In this document: positions 8,904 to 17,874 of the stretch, piece by piece | Position numbering within the stretch: position 1 is the stretch's first letter | Layout of the letters: each line of letters begins with the position of its first letter | NCBI GenBank assembly: GCA_002353295.1 | Contig: DEJG01000026.1 | Span: 120,234 to 184,233 of the forward strand | Direction of reading: 5' to 3' | DNA length: 64,000 nt | Source: Prevotella sp. UBA2754 | GTDB taxonomy: Bacteria > Bacteroidota > Bacteroidia > Bacteroidales > Bacteroidaceae | The notes under the pieces: generated by a model | The model's input: the letters and a program-made list of their open reading frames with translations, nothing else | The model's database searches: none | What the model was told of the DNA's origin: nothing | Translations under genes and position numbers: made by a program

Positions 8904-10573
8904 TACTTTCTGATATTCTTGAGTTCCAAATCCTTGTCGGCATACTGCTTCAGCGTAGGATCCTTCTGTAGTGCACTGCGCAGGAATGAAGCGGCAGCCT
9001 CTTGGTTGCCCTGACGAGCTTGTACAATAGCAGCCAGATAATCAGTCATGCCATTAGCCTCCTTCACGTTCTTCAAAGTCTGCTGCGCACGAGCATAGTC
9101 TTTATTTAACAACTGGGCCAGTGCAGCGCTGTTACTGGGGCGATAGCCGAAGTCCTGCTGTGCAAGCGCATAATTGCCTTGTGCCAGATGCAGGTTACCC
9201 AGTGCCTCCGACAGACCATAAGCTCCTGCCGATTTGGCAATCAGGTTCTCTGCCTCCTGCGTATGTCCCTCCTGCAAGGAAATCAGTCCCAAGTTGGCGC
9301 TGGCTTCCGGCAATTCTCCTGCTTGCTTGAAATATTGGATAGCTTCTTCCTTTTTGCCCTGTTGTAATGCCATAACGCCAAGGTTGTTGTATGTTCTTTT
9401 GTCGTTAGGGTATAAACGGGCAGTTGTTTTCAGTATTTGTTCCTTTTCGCTATCTGTAGGAGCAATAGAAGCGGCATAGATCAGTTCCTCCACGCTCAGT
9501 TTCGATGCATCTTGTTTTAGTTGTGCAAAAATCTGGTCGTCGTCACGTCCTATCACCTCATAGTTGATGGTCATACGTGCACGACGCAACTCAGGCAGTA
9601 CGCCCTCAGCTAGTTCCTTGAAACCCTGACTCATATTCTTGATTTGCTGTTCTCGCTCCTGTGGGTCTTCATACATGGAGAGCACGCGCAGTATCACGTC
9701 CTTATCAGGAATATCGCTGGCCTTCACCAATTCCTGGAATCCCTCCCAGTCTTGAGCGGTATATTCCGAACTGATGCCACCTTCCAAATTGGCATCCTTC
9801 AGCTGTTGGCGCACATAACTCTCCGTGTTTTGCTGACGCTTGTTGGCTAACTGCTCGTTCAGTTTCAGTCCACCGTCAGGCGAAGCGTAGGCTGAAATCT
9901 CTACGTCCGACAGGTTGAGCCCCTCTTGGTCGCGGGCTATTTGTTTCAGCATCTTTACGAAGTCCTGTACGGAGTTCGACTGCAGCTCACTCTTACGCAG
10001 TTCTGCCTGCTGTATCAGGAACTTGATATTGGCTTCCTGTTTCTGCTCGGTAATGCGTTGGAAAGCATCCTGTGCCACACAAGGCTGTGCGGTCTTGATG
10101 GTCTGATGATACAGTTCACTGGTGGCAATCACGCCATCGGCAATCTTCACGGCTGGTACTTTCACTGCCTTGTTGCCCACCTTGGCATCAAACGTCAGAT
10201 AGAGTTCGCTCTGCTGCATGTCTGGTTCGTAGGGGAAGGCGGTCTTCATGGTATAATGACCACCCAGCAGGTATGAGATAGTCTGGTCGTTGCCCATCAC
10301 TTTCTCGCCTTGGAATGAAGCCGATTGCCCTTTGGCAGTTTGCTGCACACCATTTTTTGTGTATCGCAGTTCTGGTATGACGGTCACCACAGCCTTGCGA
10401 TTCATGTATTGTTCAGGAAACATGCCGTTGATAGTAGCCTGTACCTGTCCACCCTCAGTCTCCAAAGGATTAGGATTCACCTTAAAATTATCGGCAGAAA
10501 GCGATTTCAGTCCTCCGCCACACGAAGTCAGCAGTGCCATAGCACCAACCAGTAACATTAGTTTTCTTTTCAT
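8903..10573 (-). CDS. TPR-repeat outer-membrane-associated lipoprotein with OmpA-like segment
   Basis: A 556-residue protein with signal peptide and lipobox ending in Cys18 (ALLTSC). The N-terminal third is beta-rich. Around residues 220-265 a stretch with LSDVEISAYASPDG and NKRQQNTESYVRQQL resembles the peptidoglycan-binding OmpA C-terminal fold. From about 365 onward there are tetratricopeptide-like helices (NNLGVMALQQGKKEEAIQYF and similar). Proteins of this build are common envelope components in Bacteroidetes; the precise role is unknown. First gene of a two-gene unit with the thioredoxin-fold lipoprotein. Confidence 0.8.
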   Translation of the reverse strand: MKRKLMLLVGAMALLTSCGGGLKSLSADNFKVNPNPLETEGGQVQATINGMFPEQYMNRKAVVTVIPELRYTKNGVQQTAKGQSASFQGEKVMGNDQTISYLLGGHYTMKTAFPYEPDMQQSELYLTFDAKVGNKAVKVPAVKIADGVIATSELYHQTIKTAQPCVAQDAFQRITEQKQEANIKFLIQQAELRKSELQSNSVQDFVKMLKQIARDQEGLNLSDVEISAYASPDGGLKLNEQLANKRQQNTESYVRQQLKDANLEGGISSEYTAQDWEGFQELVKASDIPDKDVILRVLSMYEDPQEREQQIKNMSQGFKELAEGVLPELRRARMTINYEVIGRDDDQIFAQLKQDASKLSVEELIYAASIAPTDSEKEQILKTTARLYPNDKRTYNNLGVMALQQGKKEEAIQYFKQAGELPEASANLGLISLQEGHTQEAENLIAKSAGAYGLSEALGNLHLAQGNYALAQQDFGYRPSNSAALAQLLNKDYARAQQTLKNVKEANGMTDYLAAIVQARQGNQEAAASFLRSALQKDPTLKQYADKDLELKNIRK

Positions 10574-10593
10574 ATTCTTTCAATTCAATGGCG

Positions 10594-10601
10594 CAAAGGT
10601 A
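10594..10601 (-). promoter_or_regulatory. -7 box for the TPR lipoprotein operon
   Basis: TACCTTTG on the minus strand, an exact consensus match 20 nt before the ATG at 10573. The 5' leader would be about a dozen bases. Confidence 0.6.
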
Positions 10602-10626
10602 GTAATAAATGCGAGAAAATGCAAAT

Positions 10627-11238
10627 TTATTGGCAAATATATTCCTTACGGCTTATGAATATCAGATAGTACCCGTTGGCATGGATGGTGAAGGAATTGC
10701 CCAAAGCCTCGTTCAGAGTGCCCTGCCACCATTCTGTGGTGGGGTAACACTGCCATTTCAGTCCTTCGGATGATAATTCACTACATCCGAAATTGAAGAT
10801 GCTGACCTGTTGGCCTGCCTGCACATCGAACGTGTTGTCTCCTTGTGCTGCTATGAAGTAGCCATGGTCTGTGTACATCACCCCCCTCACCTGATATTCC
10901 CTGAAATAGCGCATCAGCAGTGAGATGTTGCCGAGGGTATGGTCCTCCCGTTTCCCTGTGCATCCAAGATAGGCAATTTTCCGCCAGCCTTGTGCTAAGC
11001 AATAGCGGGTGGCTTTAGTCAGGTCATTATCCTCTTGCTCGTCCACTTGTATCAGTCTGTCGTGGTATTCCTGAGGCACCGAGTCGCCGTCGCCTATCAC
11101 CACATCCGCTTTTGGATAATTGGCAATAGCACCGTCGCAACATACAACCCTCTTGGCCGTATGCAGCACCTCCAGTGGAATCTCGTGAGTTGGGAAATCC
11201 CCGTTGGCTAAGATAACTGCGTCGAAAGTTTTTTCCAT
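10627..11238 (-). CDS. Thiamine pyrophosphokinase
   Basis: Transfers pyrophosphate from ATP to thiamine to make TPP. The 203-residue product begins MEKTFDAVILANGDFP. It shows the family signatures VVCCDGAIAN, VVIGDGDSVP and DNDLTKATRYC, then GCTGKREDHTLGN: the acidic residues and the RxDH that bind Mg-ATP. The reading frame is open further upstream, but the conserved domain starts at 11238, overlapping the end of the PnuT gene by 31 nt. It is the last gene of the TPP-riboswitch operon, which supports salvage of imported thiamine. The gene is often called tnr3 or thiN in such operons; I leave the symbol blank. Confidence 0.93.
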   Translation of the reverse strand: MEKTFDAVILANGDFPTHEIPLEVLHTAKRVVCCDGAIANYPKADVVIGDGDSVPQEYHDRLIQVDEQEDNDLTKATRYCLAQGWRKIAYLGCTGKREDHTLGNISLLMRYFREYQVRGVMYTDHGYFIAAQGDNTFDVQAGQQVSIFNFGCSELSSEGLKWQCYPTTEWWQGTLNEALGNSFTIHANGYYLIFISRKEYICQ

Positions 11239-11774
11239 TTGAAATATCCTGCTATAGCAATGATGACATAAAGTCCGTAAAGTCCTGCTTTGAAGGGGAT
11301 GTCTTTTTGTATATAAAGTATGCTGCAAACTACATCCACCACAATCCAGAAGAACCATTGCTCGATGTATTTACGAGCCAGAGCCCATAGACCGACAAAC
11401 GAGAGGGCATTGGTAAACGCATCGAGTAGGGGCACGGTGGAGTTCGTCCACGTTATCAGTATATAATAGGTGACAGCCCACGCAGCGAAGAAGAAAATAG
11501 CAGCTGGTAAATAGTTTTTCATGGGCATATGAGTGATGGGCAACTCTTTCTTTTCTGTTGTTCCCCATTTCCATGCTATAAAACCATAGATGGCAGCCAG
11601 GGTATAATAGCACGCCATACCCGAGTCGCCATAGAGTCCGTGCCTCCAATAGAGCACAATATCAAGGGCTGGCATCACAACTCCCACCAGCCATAGCCAG
11701 ATGCTGGCCCGATACTCGAGCCAGATATATATCAGCCCGAGTATCGTTGTGAGTATGTCTAACCAGTCGAACAT
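11208..11774 (-). CDS. pnuT: PnuC-family transporter, predicted thiamine transporter PnuT
   Basis: An inner-membrane carrier of 188 residues with about seven hydrophobic helices. PnuC-family marks are WLEYRASIWLWLVG near residue 18, the central FVGLWALARKYIEQWFFWIVVD near 126, and a terminal basic FKWKK. PnuC proteins carry nicotinamide riboside. The riboswitch upstream and the thiamine kinase downstream argue for thiamine, as known for PnuT in Bacteroidetes. Specificity is inferred from context only. The 3' end overlaps the kinase gene. Confidence 0.9.
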   Translation of the reverse strand: MFDWLDILTTILGLIYIWLEYRASIWLWLVGVVMPALDIVLYWRHGLYGDSGMACYYTLAAIYGFIAWKWGTTEKKELPITHMPMKNYLPAAIFFFAAWAVTYYILITWTNSTVPLLDAFTNALSFVGLWALARKYIEQWFFWIVVDVVCSILYIQKDIPFKAGLYGLYVIIAIAGYFKWKKLSTQLS

Positions 11775-11816
11775 AATTTCAATGTATTCCCCCTCAACAG
11801 GGGAGTTAGAGAGGGT

Positions 11817-14081
11817 CTAGAAATTCACAGATAAATGAGCCATGAAGTTAAACGGTGCTGAGGGGGCGAAACCTGCCTCATACTGGTCGGACTCACTCCA
11901 ACCAGTGGCTATCACCTTGCCATTCTCCTTGGTATAGGCGGGTGCAGCCCATCCGTTATTGTCGTATTTTGCCGAGAAGAGGTTATAGAGGGTCACACCG
12001 ATGGTGGCATCCTTTATCCCCATCTTGGGAAGGCGAAAGTTGTAGGACAAGTCGAGATTGGTGTTGAAGTGTCCTTCTAACATCATCCCCACATCAACCG
12101 GTTTGCCATTGTCATCCAGCGTCTGATAGCTCTTGAAACCGGTGTTGGTAAGATACTGGTCGCTGACATATTGGCTCTGTACAGCAGCCTTGAAACCGCA
12201 GTAGGAGAAAGTCAGGACGTTGTTTAACAAGAAATTGGGTGAGAATGCCAGTGGCTGAGTGCCCAGGTCTGCCACACTGCCGTCTGTCAGTTGGACAGTG
12301 ATATCCTTCACACGGTTTTTTGAAAGGGTGGCATTAGCATCCCAGCGGAACCAGTCAACTGGTTTCCATGCAGCTTCCAGTTCCACGCCGATGCGGTAGC
12401 TTTTGGGCATATTTCTGGTGATAGCCTCACCAATCTTGTCAATCTCGCCTGTCAGCACAAACTGGTCCTTGTAGTTCATCCAGTAAAGATTGACTCCCGC
12501 AGAGAAAAGCTTTGACTGGAACTTATAGCCTGCCTCCAGGTCGTTCAGTCTTTCTGCCTTAGGCATTTCGAGTCCGGCATTATTGTTGTTCTCAAAATTG
12601 TTACGGGTCGGTTCCTTATGGGCAATGGCATACGAAGCATAAACCTTATGGTTCTGTGTGATGTCGTAGTTCAGTCCGAACTTCGGGTTGAAGAAGTCGT
12701 ACGACTTTTGGATGTCATAGACAATACGTTTATTCGTTGTCCAGTCTATCTCGTCCGTCGGACCGTTCATCTTGATGCCTATATGGCGGTACTGCAGGTC
12801 TATGAAGGCATTCAGGCCAGGTAGCAGGTCGTAGATTACTTTACCATAAATGTTGAAGTCTGTCTTCTTCGTATTATTGTCATAGTAGCGGTGGTCAGGC
12901 ATCAGCTCGTCCACGGGTTTCTTCACCCAGGGAATGAGTCCGTAATGGTCGCCATCATATTTGTTCCATCCTCCACCTATGATGGCCTGCAGGTTTTTCT
13001 TGTTATCATAGGTCACTGACGCAACGACTCCGTAGAAGTCGTTGTCCATCGTCTTCTTGCGTATCAGGTCGCTCTCTGCCCATGTCACGGTCTTATCCAA
13101 ATCATATTCGAAGAGGGTACGGTTCGTTTTGTATTCATTATAGTAGCCATGTCCTTTGGTGTAGTGTAGGGCAGCATTCAACTTCAGCTCATTCGTGAGG
13201 CGCTGGTTCCAGATGAGTTGGTAGTTCTGTTGGTGGTAGTTGTCTGTCTGATCGTCATAATAGTGACGGTTGCCCTGCTCGTCGTAGTATTCACCACACG
13301 AGTTATAGGTACGACCATAGAGCGATTGCTCGTATTTCGATGTGTAGTTCCAAGCATGGTATGTCTCCTCGATACCATTCCATGTGATGAACTTCACCAC
13401 CGTGTTGTCGCCAAACCATCCTGCCTGCAGGAAATAGCTGTTCAGCTTGGTGGATGCACGGTCCAGATAGCCCTTCGAACCGATGTTTGACAAGCGTCCC
13501 TGAATGCCCCAGTGACCACCCAGCAAACCTGTTCCGAAGCGCAGGGTCTCTTTATGGCTATAGTAAGAACCAGCACTCAGGTCAACACCGATAAACGGAT
13601 TGATTCCGATATTCTCGGTCTGCATGTTGATGGTAGCACCGAAAGCACCGGCACCATTGGTAGAGGTACCCACACCGCGTTGTATCTGCATGGACTGTAC
13701 ACTGCTGGCGAAATCACCCATATTCACCCAGTAAAGTCCTGCACTCTCGGCATCATTCATCGGGATTCCGTTGGCTGTGATGTTGATACGGGTAGGGTCT
13801 GTTCCACGCACACGGATCGAGGTATAGCCGATACCGTTACCAGCGTCACTCGTCATAGTCACAGAAGGAGTCAGTGACAGCAGGTAAGGAACATCCTGAC
13901 CATAGTTGACGGCCTTCAACAGTTCTTTGTCCATGTTAACAAATGCGACAGGTGTTTTCTTTGTAGCACGGGTAGCTACTACCTGTACGTCCTGTAGCTC
14001 CACACTCTTCAGTGTGTCCATCTTCTCTGCCTGTACTGTCATGACAGTACCCAACAGCAGCATCAGAAATAATTTCTTCAT
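11817..14081 (-). CDS. TonB-dependent outer-membrane receptor, predicted thiamine uptake
   Basis: A 754-residue outer-membrane receptor with signal peptide (cleavage after VQAEK or nearby). The plug domain starts around residue 30 (VELQDVQVVATRATKKTPVAF) and contains SIRVRGTDPTRINITANGIPMND. A 22-strand-type barrel follows, ending in a C-terminal aromatic, FNFMAHLSVNF. It lacks the carboxypeptidase-like N-terminal extension of SusC proteins. As the first gene behind a TPP riboswitch, it is best read as the energised receptor for thiamine or a thiamine phosphate. A 42-nt gap separates it from pnuT. Confidence 0.9.
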   Translation of the reverse strand: MKKLFLMLLLGTVMTVQAEKMDTLKSVELQDVQVVATRATKKTPVAFVNMDKELLKAVNYGQDVPYLLSLTPSVTMTSDAGNGIGYTSIRVRGTDPTRINITANGIPMNDAESAGLYWVNMGDFASSVQSMQIQRGVGTSTNGAGAFGATINMQTENIGINPFIGVDLSAGSYYSHKETLRFGTGLLGGHWGIQGRLSNIGSKGYLDRASTKLNSYFLQAGWFGDNTVVKFITWNGIEETYHAWNYTSKYEQSLYGRTYNSCGEYYDEQGNRHYYDDQTDNYHQQNYQLIWNQRLTNELKLNAALHYTKGHGYYNEYKTNRTLFEYDLDKTVTWAESDLIRKKTMDNDFYGVVASVTYDNKKNLQAIIGGGWNKYDGDHYGLIPWVKKPVDELMPDHRYYDNNTKKTDFNIYGKVIYDLLPGLNAFIDLQYRHIGIKMNGPTDEIDWTTNKRIVYDIQKSYDFFNPKFGLNYDITQNHKVYASYAIAHKEPTRNNFENNNNAGLEMPKAERLNDLEAGYKFQSKLFSAGVNLYWMNYKDQFVLTGEIDKIGEAITRNMPKSYRIGVELEAAWKPVDWFRWDANATLSKNRVKDITVQLTDGSVADLGTQPLAFSPNFLLNNVLTFSYCGFKAAVQSQYVSDQYLTNTGFKSYQTLDDNGKPVDVGMMLEGHFNTNLDLSYNFRLPKMGIKDATIGVTLYNLFSAKYDNNGWAAPAYTKENGKVIATGWSESDQYEAGFAPSAPFNFMAHLSVNF

Positions 14082-14127
14082 TTCTTTTCCTTTAATTTTT
14101 AATTCATAAAAATAAAGGGGTCTTGTG

Positions 14128-14222
14128 TTGTTGACTTTTGCTCTATCATCCCTACGTCGGTATTGCCCGCATCAGGTTTAGAGGGTATCATCTCAGCCGC
14201 CAAGCTGACGGCACCCCTTGAT
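14128..14222 (-). promoter_or_regulatory. TPP riboswitch (THI element)
   Basis: On the minus strand the conserved blocks occur in order: GGGGTGCC, GGCTGAGAT, ACCCTCTAAACCTGAT, a GGGCAATACC version of the usual GGGTAATACC, and GACGTAGGGATG. These form the two arms that bind the pyrimidine and pyrophosphate of TPP. It lies between a -7 box and the receptor gene of the thiamine operon. CCCCTT at 14116-14121 could pair with the opening AAGGGG, a possible switching element, but I cannot fold it here. Confidence 0.97.
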
Positions 14223-14232
14223 AATTCGGGTG

Positions 14233-14240
14233 CAAAGGTA
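14233..14240 (-). promoter_or_regulatory. -7 box for the thiamine operon
   Basis: TACCTTTG on the minus strand, 11 nt before the riboswitch, placing the transcript start just ahead of the aptamer. Confidence 0.65.
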
Positions 14241-14252
14241 CGAAATTGTATG

Positions 14253-14290
14253 AAAAAAGCCAAAGAAAATTGATTTTTTCTTTGGCTTTT
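14253..14290 (-). terminator. Terminator after the large beta-barrel receptor gene
   Basis: A long stem, AAAAAGCCAAAGAAAA with TTTTCTTTGGCTTTT around a short loop, flanked by T runs on both strands. It insulates the receptor gene ending at 14294 from the thiamine promoter just beyond. Confidence 0.85.
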
Positions 14291-14293
14291 CGT

Positions 14294-16819
14294 TTAATCC
14301 TCTCCACCAGCCTGCTGGTATCCTTGGTTCTGCTGTGGCTGTTCTTGTGGCTGTTGCTCATTGCCTGGTTGCAGTTCCTCGCGATTGAAACGCTTCTGGT
14401 TATTCATGTTTCCGAAGTTCCATGTGACCTGAATGTTGACCATCGGGTCGCGCCAGTTCTTCTGGTAGCGCCAGAAGGTTTCACTCTCAGTGTAGTTCTG
14501 CCACTTGCGGGTATTGAACACGTCGCGCCAGTTGAAGGCTACGGAGAATTTCTTGTTGAAGAAGTTCTTGCGGATACCCAGGTCGAGCGAAGCATTTGGC
14601 TTGCGATAACCCTGTGTGATGACACCGCGGGAGCGGTAGTTTCCTGTCAACTGCACAGAAATGTCGTAGGGCAGGATGAGGGAGGCTAACATACGGGCAT
14701 CCCATGAGAAACTGTTGTCACCCTCACCCTTTACTGTCTGTCCGTCTATGACATAGGTGAACCCATCCAGTTTGTTCCAATATCCATTTATGGTCGTGGT
14801 CAGGTCGAGAATGCGCCACAGCTTATTCTTACCGATAATCTCCACACCCAGGCTCTGACGTTTGGTGAGGTTCATCGTGGTCATATACATCATACCATCG
14901 TCAGCGTTCTGATAGCGAATACGTTGCATGACATCAGTCGTAGGACGGTAGTAAGTCGAGATACTCAGTGTATGTTGTTCCCATGTCTTCAGGAAATTGA
15001 GTGAAATGGCATGGGTGTACTCTGGGGTCAACTCTGGATTACCGAACGACACCATCGAAGCATCGCTGGTGTTGCGGAAAGAGTTAAGCTGTCCGCCCCA
15101 GGGACGGCGCAGGCGATAGGTGTAGTTAAGTTGCAGCTGAGCCGACTCGGTGAGCTCATAATTGAGGAACAGCGAGGGGAAAAGCTTGAAGAAGTCTTTC
15201 TTGTATGGGTCGTCCTTAGTGGTAGTGCCATGTTCCTGTGCATAGTTGTAACTCTCAGTATTCACTTTCCAGTATTCGCCACGCAGACCGGCCATGATAC
15301 CCAGTTTGCCTATTTTGGCATTCATGGTGGCATAGAGGGCATGAGTGTCCATGGAATAGATGAAACGGTTATAATAGAGTTCATCCTCCATGAGTTCCTT
15401 GCCGTCCCAATCATCAGAGAACCATGATTCCTGTGGTGTGTTTTCATGTGAGAAGCGACCGTTGTAACCAGCTTCCAGTTTGAAATCCTTGGTAATCTGG
15501 TTTTCGTAGTCGAGTTTCACCTCCCATGAACGGTTACGGACATGCATGGGGCGCAGCTGATAATCATACACTGTGGGTTGCGAATGGGTTGCAATAAACG
15601 AAGTGCTGTCCTGATAGACATTATCATTGTCGCTCATCCAGCGGTTATATTCCACATTGGCAGTCAGCTTGTGAGTGTCTGTCCAGCGGTGTTCATAACC
15701 CATATCAACATGATAGAAGTGCATATTGCCATCGCCACTGTTCCGGCGGAACATCAGATAGGTGTCTTCTGCAGCACCGATAGTGCCGTAATGATAGGGC
15801 GTCGTGCTGCGATTATGTCCTTTACCGTGCATCATCATACCGCCGAGCGAGAGGTCGTCCTTCTTGGTGAAATGCCAAGTAAGTCCCATACGGGTAAAGA
15901 GGTTATGTCCTCTGTTTTTGCTCTCACTATTATAGCGCTGGTACTGATTGGTCTGCTTGTAGTGCTGGTCACTCTCGCTGCCTCCCTGGTTTCTGCGCTG
16001 ACGGAAACCGACGTTGGCATATGCATCGAGCACGCCACTGGAGTAATTGATGTTGCCACTGGTGTTCCATCCGCCATAGATATTGGCACCGGCACGTAAC
16101 GAACCATAATAGCCGGCTTTACGATCGCGTTTCAGTACGATATTGATAATACCAGCCGACCCTTCGGGCGAATATTTTGCTGAAGGATTGTCAATCACCT
16201 CAATGCGCTCTATGCTTTCAGCAGGAATCTGTTGCAGAATCTCAGCACGGTTGTCGGTAGTCAGTCCACTGGCTTTGCCGTTGATCCATACCTCAACACT
16301 TGAATTCCCTCGGAGCGATATCTCACCGTCGGTAGTCACTTCCACACTGGGAATATTTTCTAGTAGGTCGCTGGCGGAACCGCCAGCCGCTGCCAATATC
16401 TGGTCAACACTGAATACTTTGCGGTCAACCTCCAGTTTCATCTGTGAGCGCTGACCTGTAACCTGTACTTCGCCCAAAACCTTGGCATCCTCTGACAGGT
16501 ATAAAGCCTTATAGTTTTCTTGTCTGTTTTGAGGAGAGAGGGTGAATTTGCGTGTTAGCGTCTTGTAACCTACAAAGGTGACTTGCAACTGATACGAGCC
16601 GTCGTTGAGTCCTGTGATGTGAAACCGTCCGTCAACATCCGTAATAGCTCCTTTCACCAGTTTTCCCGCTGGTGTCTTTACTACAACATTAACAAACTCC
16701 ATCGGCTCATCGGTTTGCTTATCTAAAACCTTTCCTCTCACGGAGCCTTGTGCAAAGGCTGCAATCGTACTTATTATAATAAATAAGGTAAATAATAAAT
16801 TTCTTTTCATATGATTCAT
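14294..16819 (-). CDS. TonB-dependent-receptor-like outer-membrane beta-barrel protein (OMP_b-brl_3 type)
   Basis: An 841-residue outer-membrane protein. The signal peptide is residues 1-24 (cleavage after AFA). A carboxypeptidase-regulatory-like beta sandwich covers about 27-110 (GSVRGKVLDKQTDEPMEFVNV). A plug-like domain at about 118-235 has LLENIPSVEVTTDGEISLRG and SAGIINIVLKR. A large barrel runs to the C-terminus, which ends in an unusual Gln/Glu/Asn-rich tail after residue 805. This matches the family of receptors with a degenerate plug rather than true SusC. Cargo is unknown and there is no SusD partner. MKRNLL at 16810 is an equally good start. It is monocistronic, with the BASS transporter divergent. 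Confidence 0.85.
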   Translation of the reverse strand: MNHMKRNLLFTLFIIISTIAAFAQGSVRGKVLDKQTDEPMEFVNVVVKTPAGKLVKGAITDVDGRFHITGLNDGSYQLQVTFVGYKTLTRKFTLSPQNRQENYKALYLSEDAKVLGEVQVTGQRSQMKLEVDRKVFSVDQILAAAGGSASDLLENIPSVEVTTDGEISLRGNSSVEVWINGKASGLTTDNRAEILQQIPAESIERIEVIDNPSAKYSPEGSAGIINIVLKRDRKAGYYGSLRAGANIYGGWNTSGNINYSSGVLDAYANVGFRQRRNQGGSESDQHYKQTNQYQRYNSESKNRGHNLFTRMGLTWHFTKKDDLSLGGMMMHGKGHNRSTTPYHYGTIGAAEDTYLMFRRNSGDGNMHFYHVDMGYEHRWTDTHKLTANVEYNRWMSDNDNVYQDSTSFIATHSQPTVYDYQLRPMHVRNRSWEVKLDYENQITKDFKLEAGYNGRFSHENTPQESWFSDDWDGKELMEDELYYNRFIYSMDTHALYATMNAKIGKLGIMAGLRGEYWKVNTESYNYAQEHGTTTKDDPYKKDFFKLFPSLFLNYELTESAQLQLNYTYRLRRPWGGQLNSFRNTSDASMVSFGNPELTPEYTHAISLNFLKTWEQHTLSISTYYRPTTDVMQRIRYQNADDGMMYMTTMNLTKRQSLGVEIIGKNKLWRILDLTTTINGYWNKLDGFTYVIDGQTVKGEGDNSFSWDARMLASLILPYDISVQLTGNYRSRGVITQGYRKPNASLDLGIRKNFFNKKFSVAFNWRDVFNTRKWQNYTESETFWRYQKNWRDPMVNIQVTWNFGNMNNQKRFNREELQPGNEQQPQEQPQQNQGYQQAGGED

Positions 16820-16898
16820 TTGACGATGAGCAGACTTAAAAGTTTAACGGTTCGGAAATATTATTCTTTTTTTTCTTGTGACTTCAACGAAAATGTCG

Positions 16899-16906
16899 TA
16901 CTTTTG
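16899..16906 (+). promoter_or_regulatory. -7 box nearly abutting the BASS transporter start
   Basis: TACTTTTG fits the consensus exactly, and the ATG at 16915 begins eight bases after it. Transcription would start within a few bases of the start codon, implying an essentially leaderless mRNA. Confidence 0.55.
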
Positions 16907-16914
16907 CAGTCGCA

Positions 16915-17874
16915 ATGGTAGGATTCATCAAGTTTCTGAAGGATTGGACATTGCCTGTGGCTATTGCTACAGGCACGTTGTGTTATCTGCTTTTCTATTA
17001 TATTCCAGCTCTTGATGAGGCAGGTGATGCGCTGAGTCCTATCTTCGATGTGCTCTTCCCTGTCACTGTATTTATGACATTATTTGTCACTTTCTGTAAG
17101 GTGGACTTTCATCAGATGCGACCCCATCGCTGGCATACAGGCATATTAATAGCTCAGTTGCTGTTGGTGGCTGTTATAGTAGGCGTTATCCTCACGTTCA
17201 CTTCCCATTTGTCAACTTCCAAGTTGTTTTGGGAGGCTTTGCTGACTTGTATTATCGGCCCCTCGGCCTCTGCAGCTCCTGTAGTGGTGGGTAAATTGGG
17301 TGGTAATATCTCAACCATGACTACCTATACGCTCATATCGTCACTGGCTTCGGCATTGCTGATTCCATTAGTATTCCCTATGTTGGAACCTGCTGCTGAT
17401 GTGTCCTTTGTGGAGGCTTTCCTGATTATATTGGAAAAAGTGTCGTACGTGTTACTCTTACCTTTGGTGTTAGGCTGGATCATGCAGCATTATGTGAAGG
17501 GCATTTGCGCACGAATTGCTGCTATGCCCAATCTGAGTTTCTACTGCTGGGCTGTCTCTCTCTCGATTACAACAGGTATCACGGTAAAAAACATTGTGCA
17601 TAGCTCTGCCTCTGTGGTCTTGTTGGGATTAATAGCGTTGGGCACCTTCTTGCTTTGCTGGGTACAGTTCGGTATCGGAAGGGGTATAGGCAGATTATTA
17701 GGTGAAGAAATCAATAGCGGGCAAGCACTCTTCCAGAAGAATACAGCATTGAGTATTTGGGTGGCCTATATGTATCTGAATCCAGTTTCTTCTATCGGAG
17801 CAGGTTGCTACGTACTTTGGCAGAATATCATCAATTCGTTTGAACTATGGCACTACAGAAAGAAATCAAGGTAA
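16915..17874 (+). CDS. Bile acid:sodium symporter (BASS) family transporter
   Basis: A 319-residue inner-membrane protein with about ten hydrophobic helices in two inverted repeats. CIIGPSASAAPVVVGKLGGN near residue 117 is the unwound-helix crossover region that binds sodium. The C-terminal QKNTALSIWVAYMYLNP is the second signature. Family members move organic anions with sodium; the substrate here is unknown. The 3' end overlaps the HAD gene by 28 nt in another frame, so the two are coupled. The first ATG is needed to keep transmembrane helix 1. Confidence 0.85.
   Translation: MVGFIKFLKDWTLPVAIATGTLCYLLFYYIPALDEAGDALSPIFDVLFPVTVFMTLFVTFCKVDFHQMRPHRWHTGILIAQLLLVAVIVGVILTFTSHLSTSKLFWEALLTCIIGPSASAAPVVVGKLGGNISTMTTYTLISSLASALLIPLVFPMLEPAADVSFVEAFLIILEKVSYVLLLPLVLGWIMQHYVKGICARIAAMPNLSFYCWAVSLSITTGITVKNIVHSSASVVLLGLIALGTFLLCWVQFGIGRGIGRLLGEEINSGQALFQKNTALSIWVAYMYLNPVSSIGAGCYVLWQNIINSFELWHYRKKSR

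Noticed and set aside
11787..11815. CCCCCTCAACAGGGG hairpin between the receptor and pnuT genes as a terminator
   Set aside because: The stem is short, no T tract follows on the minus strand, and the genes form a thiamine operon that needs read-through.
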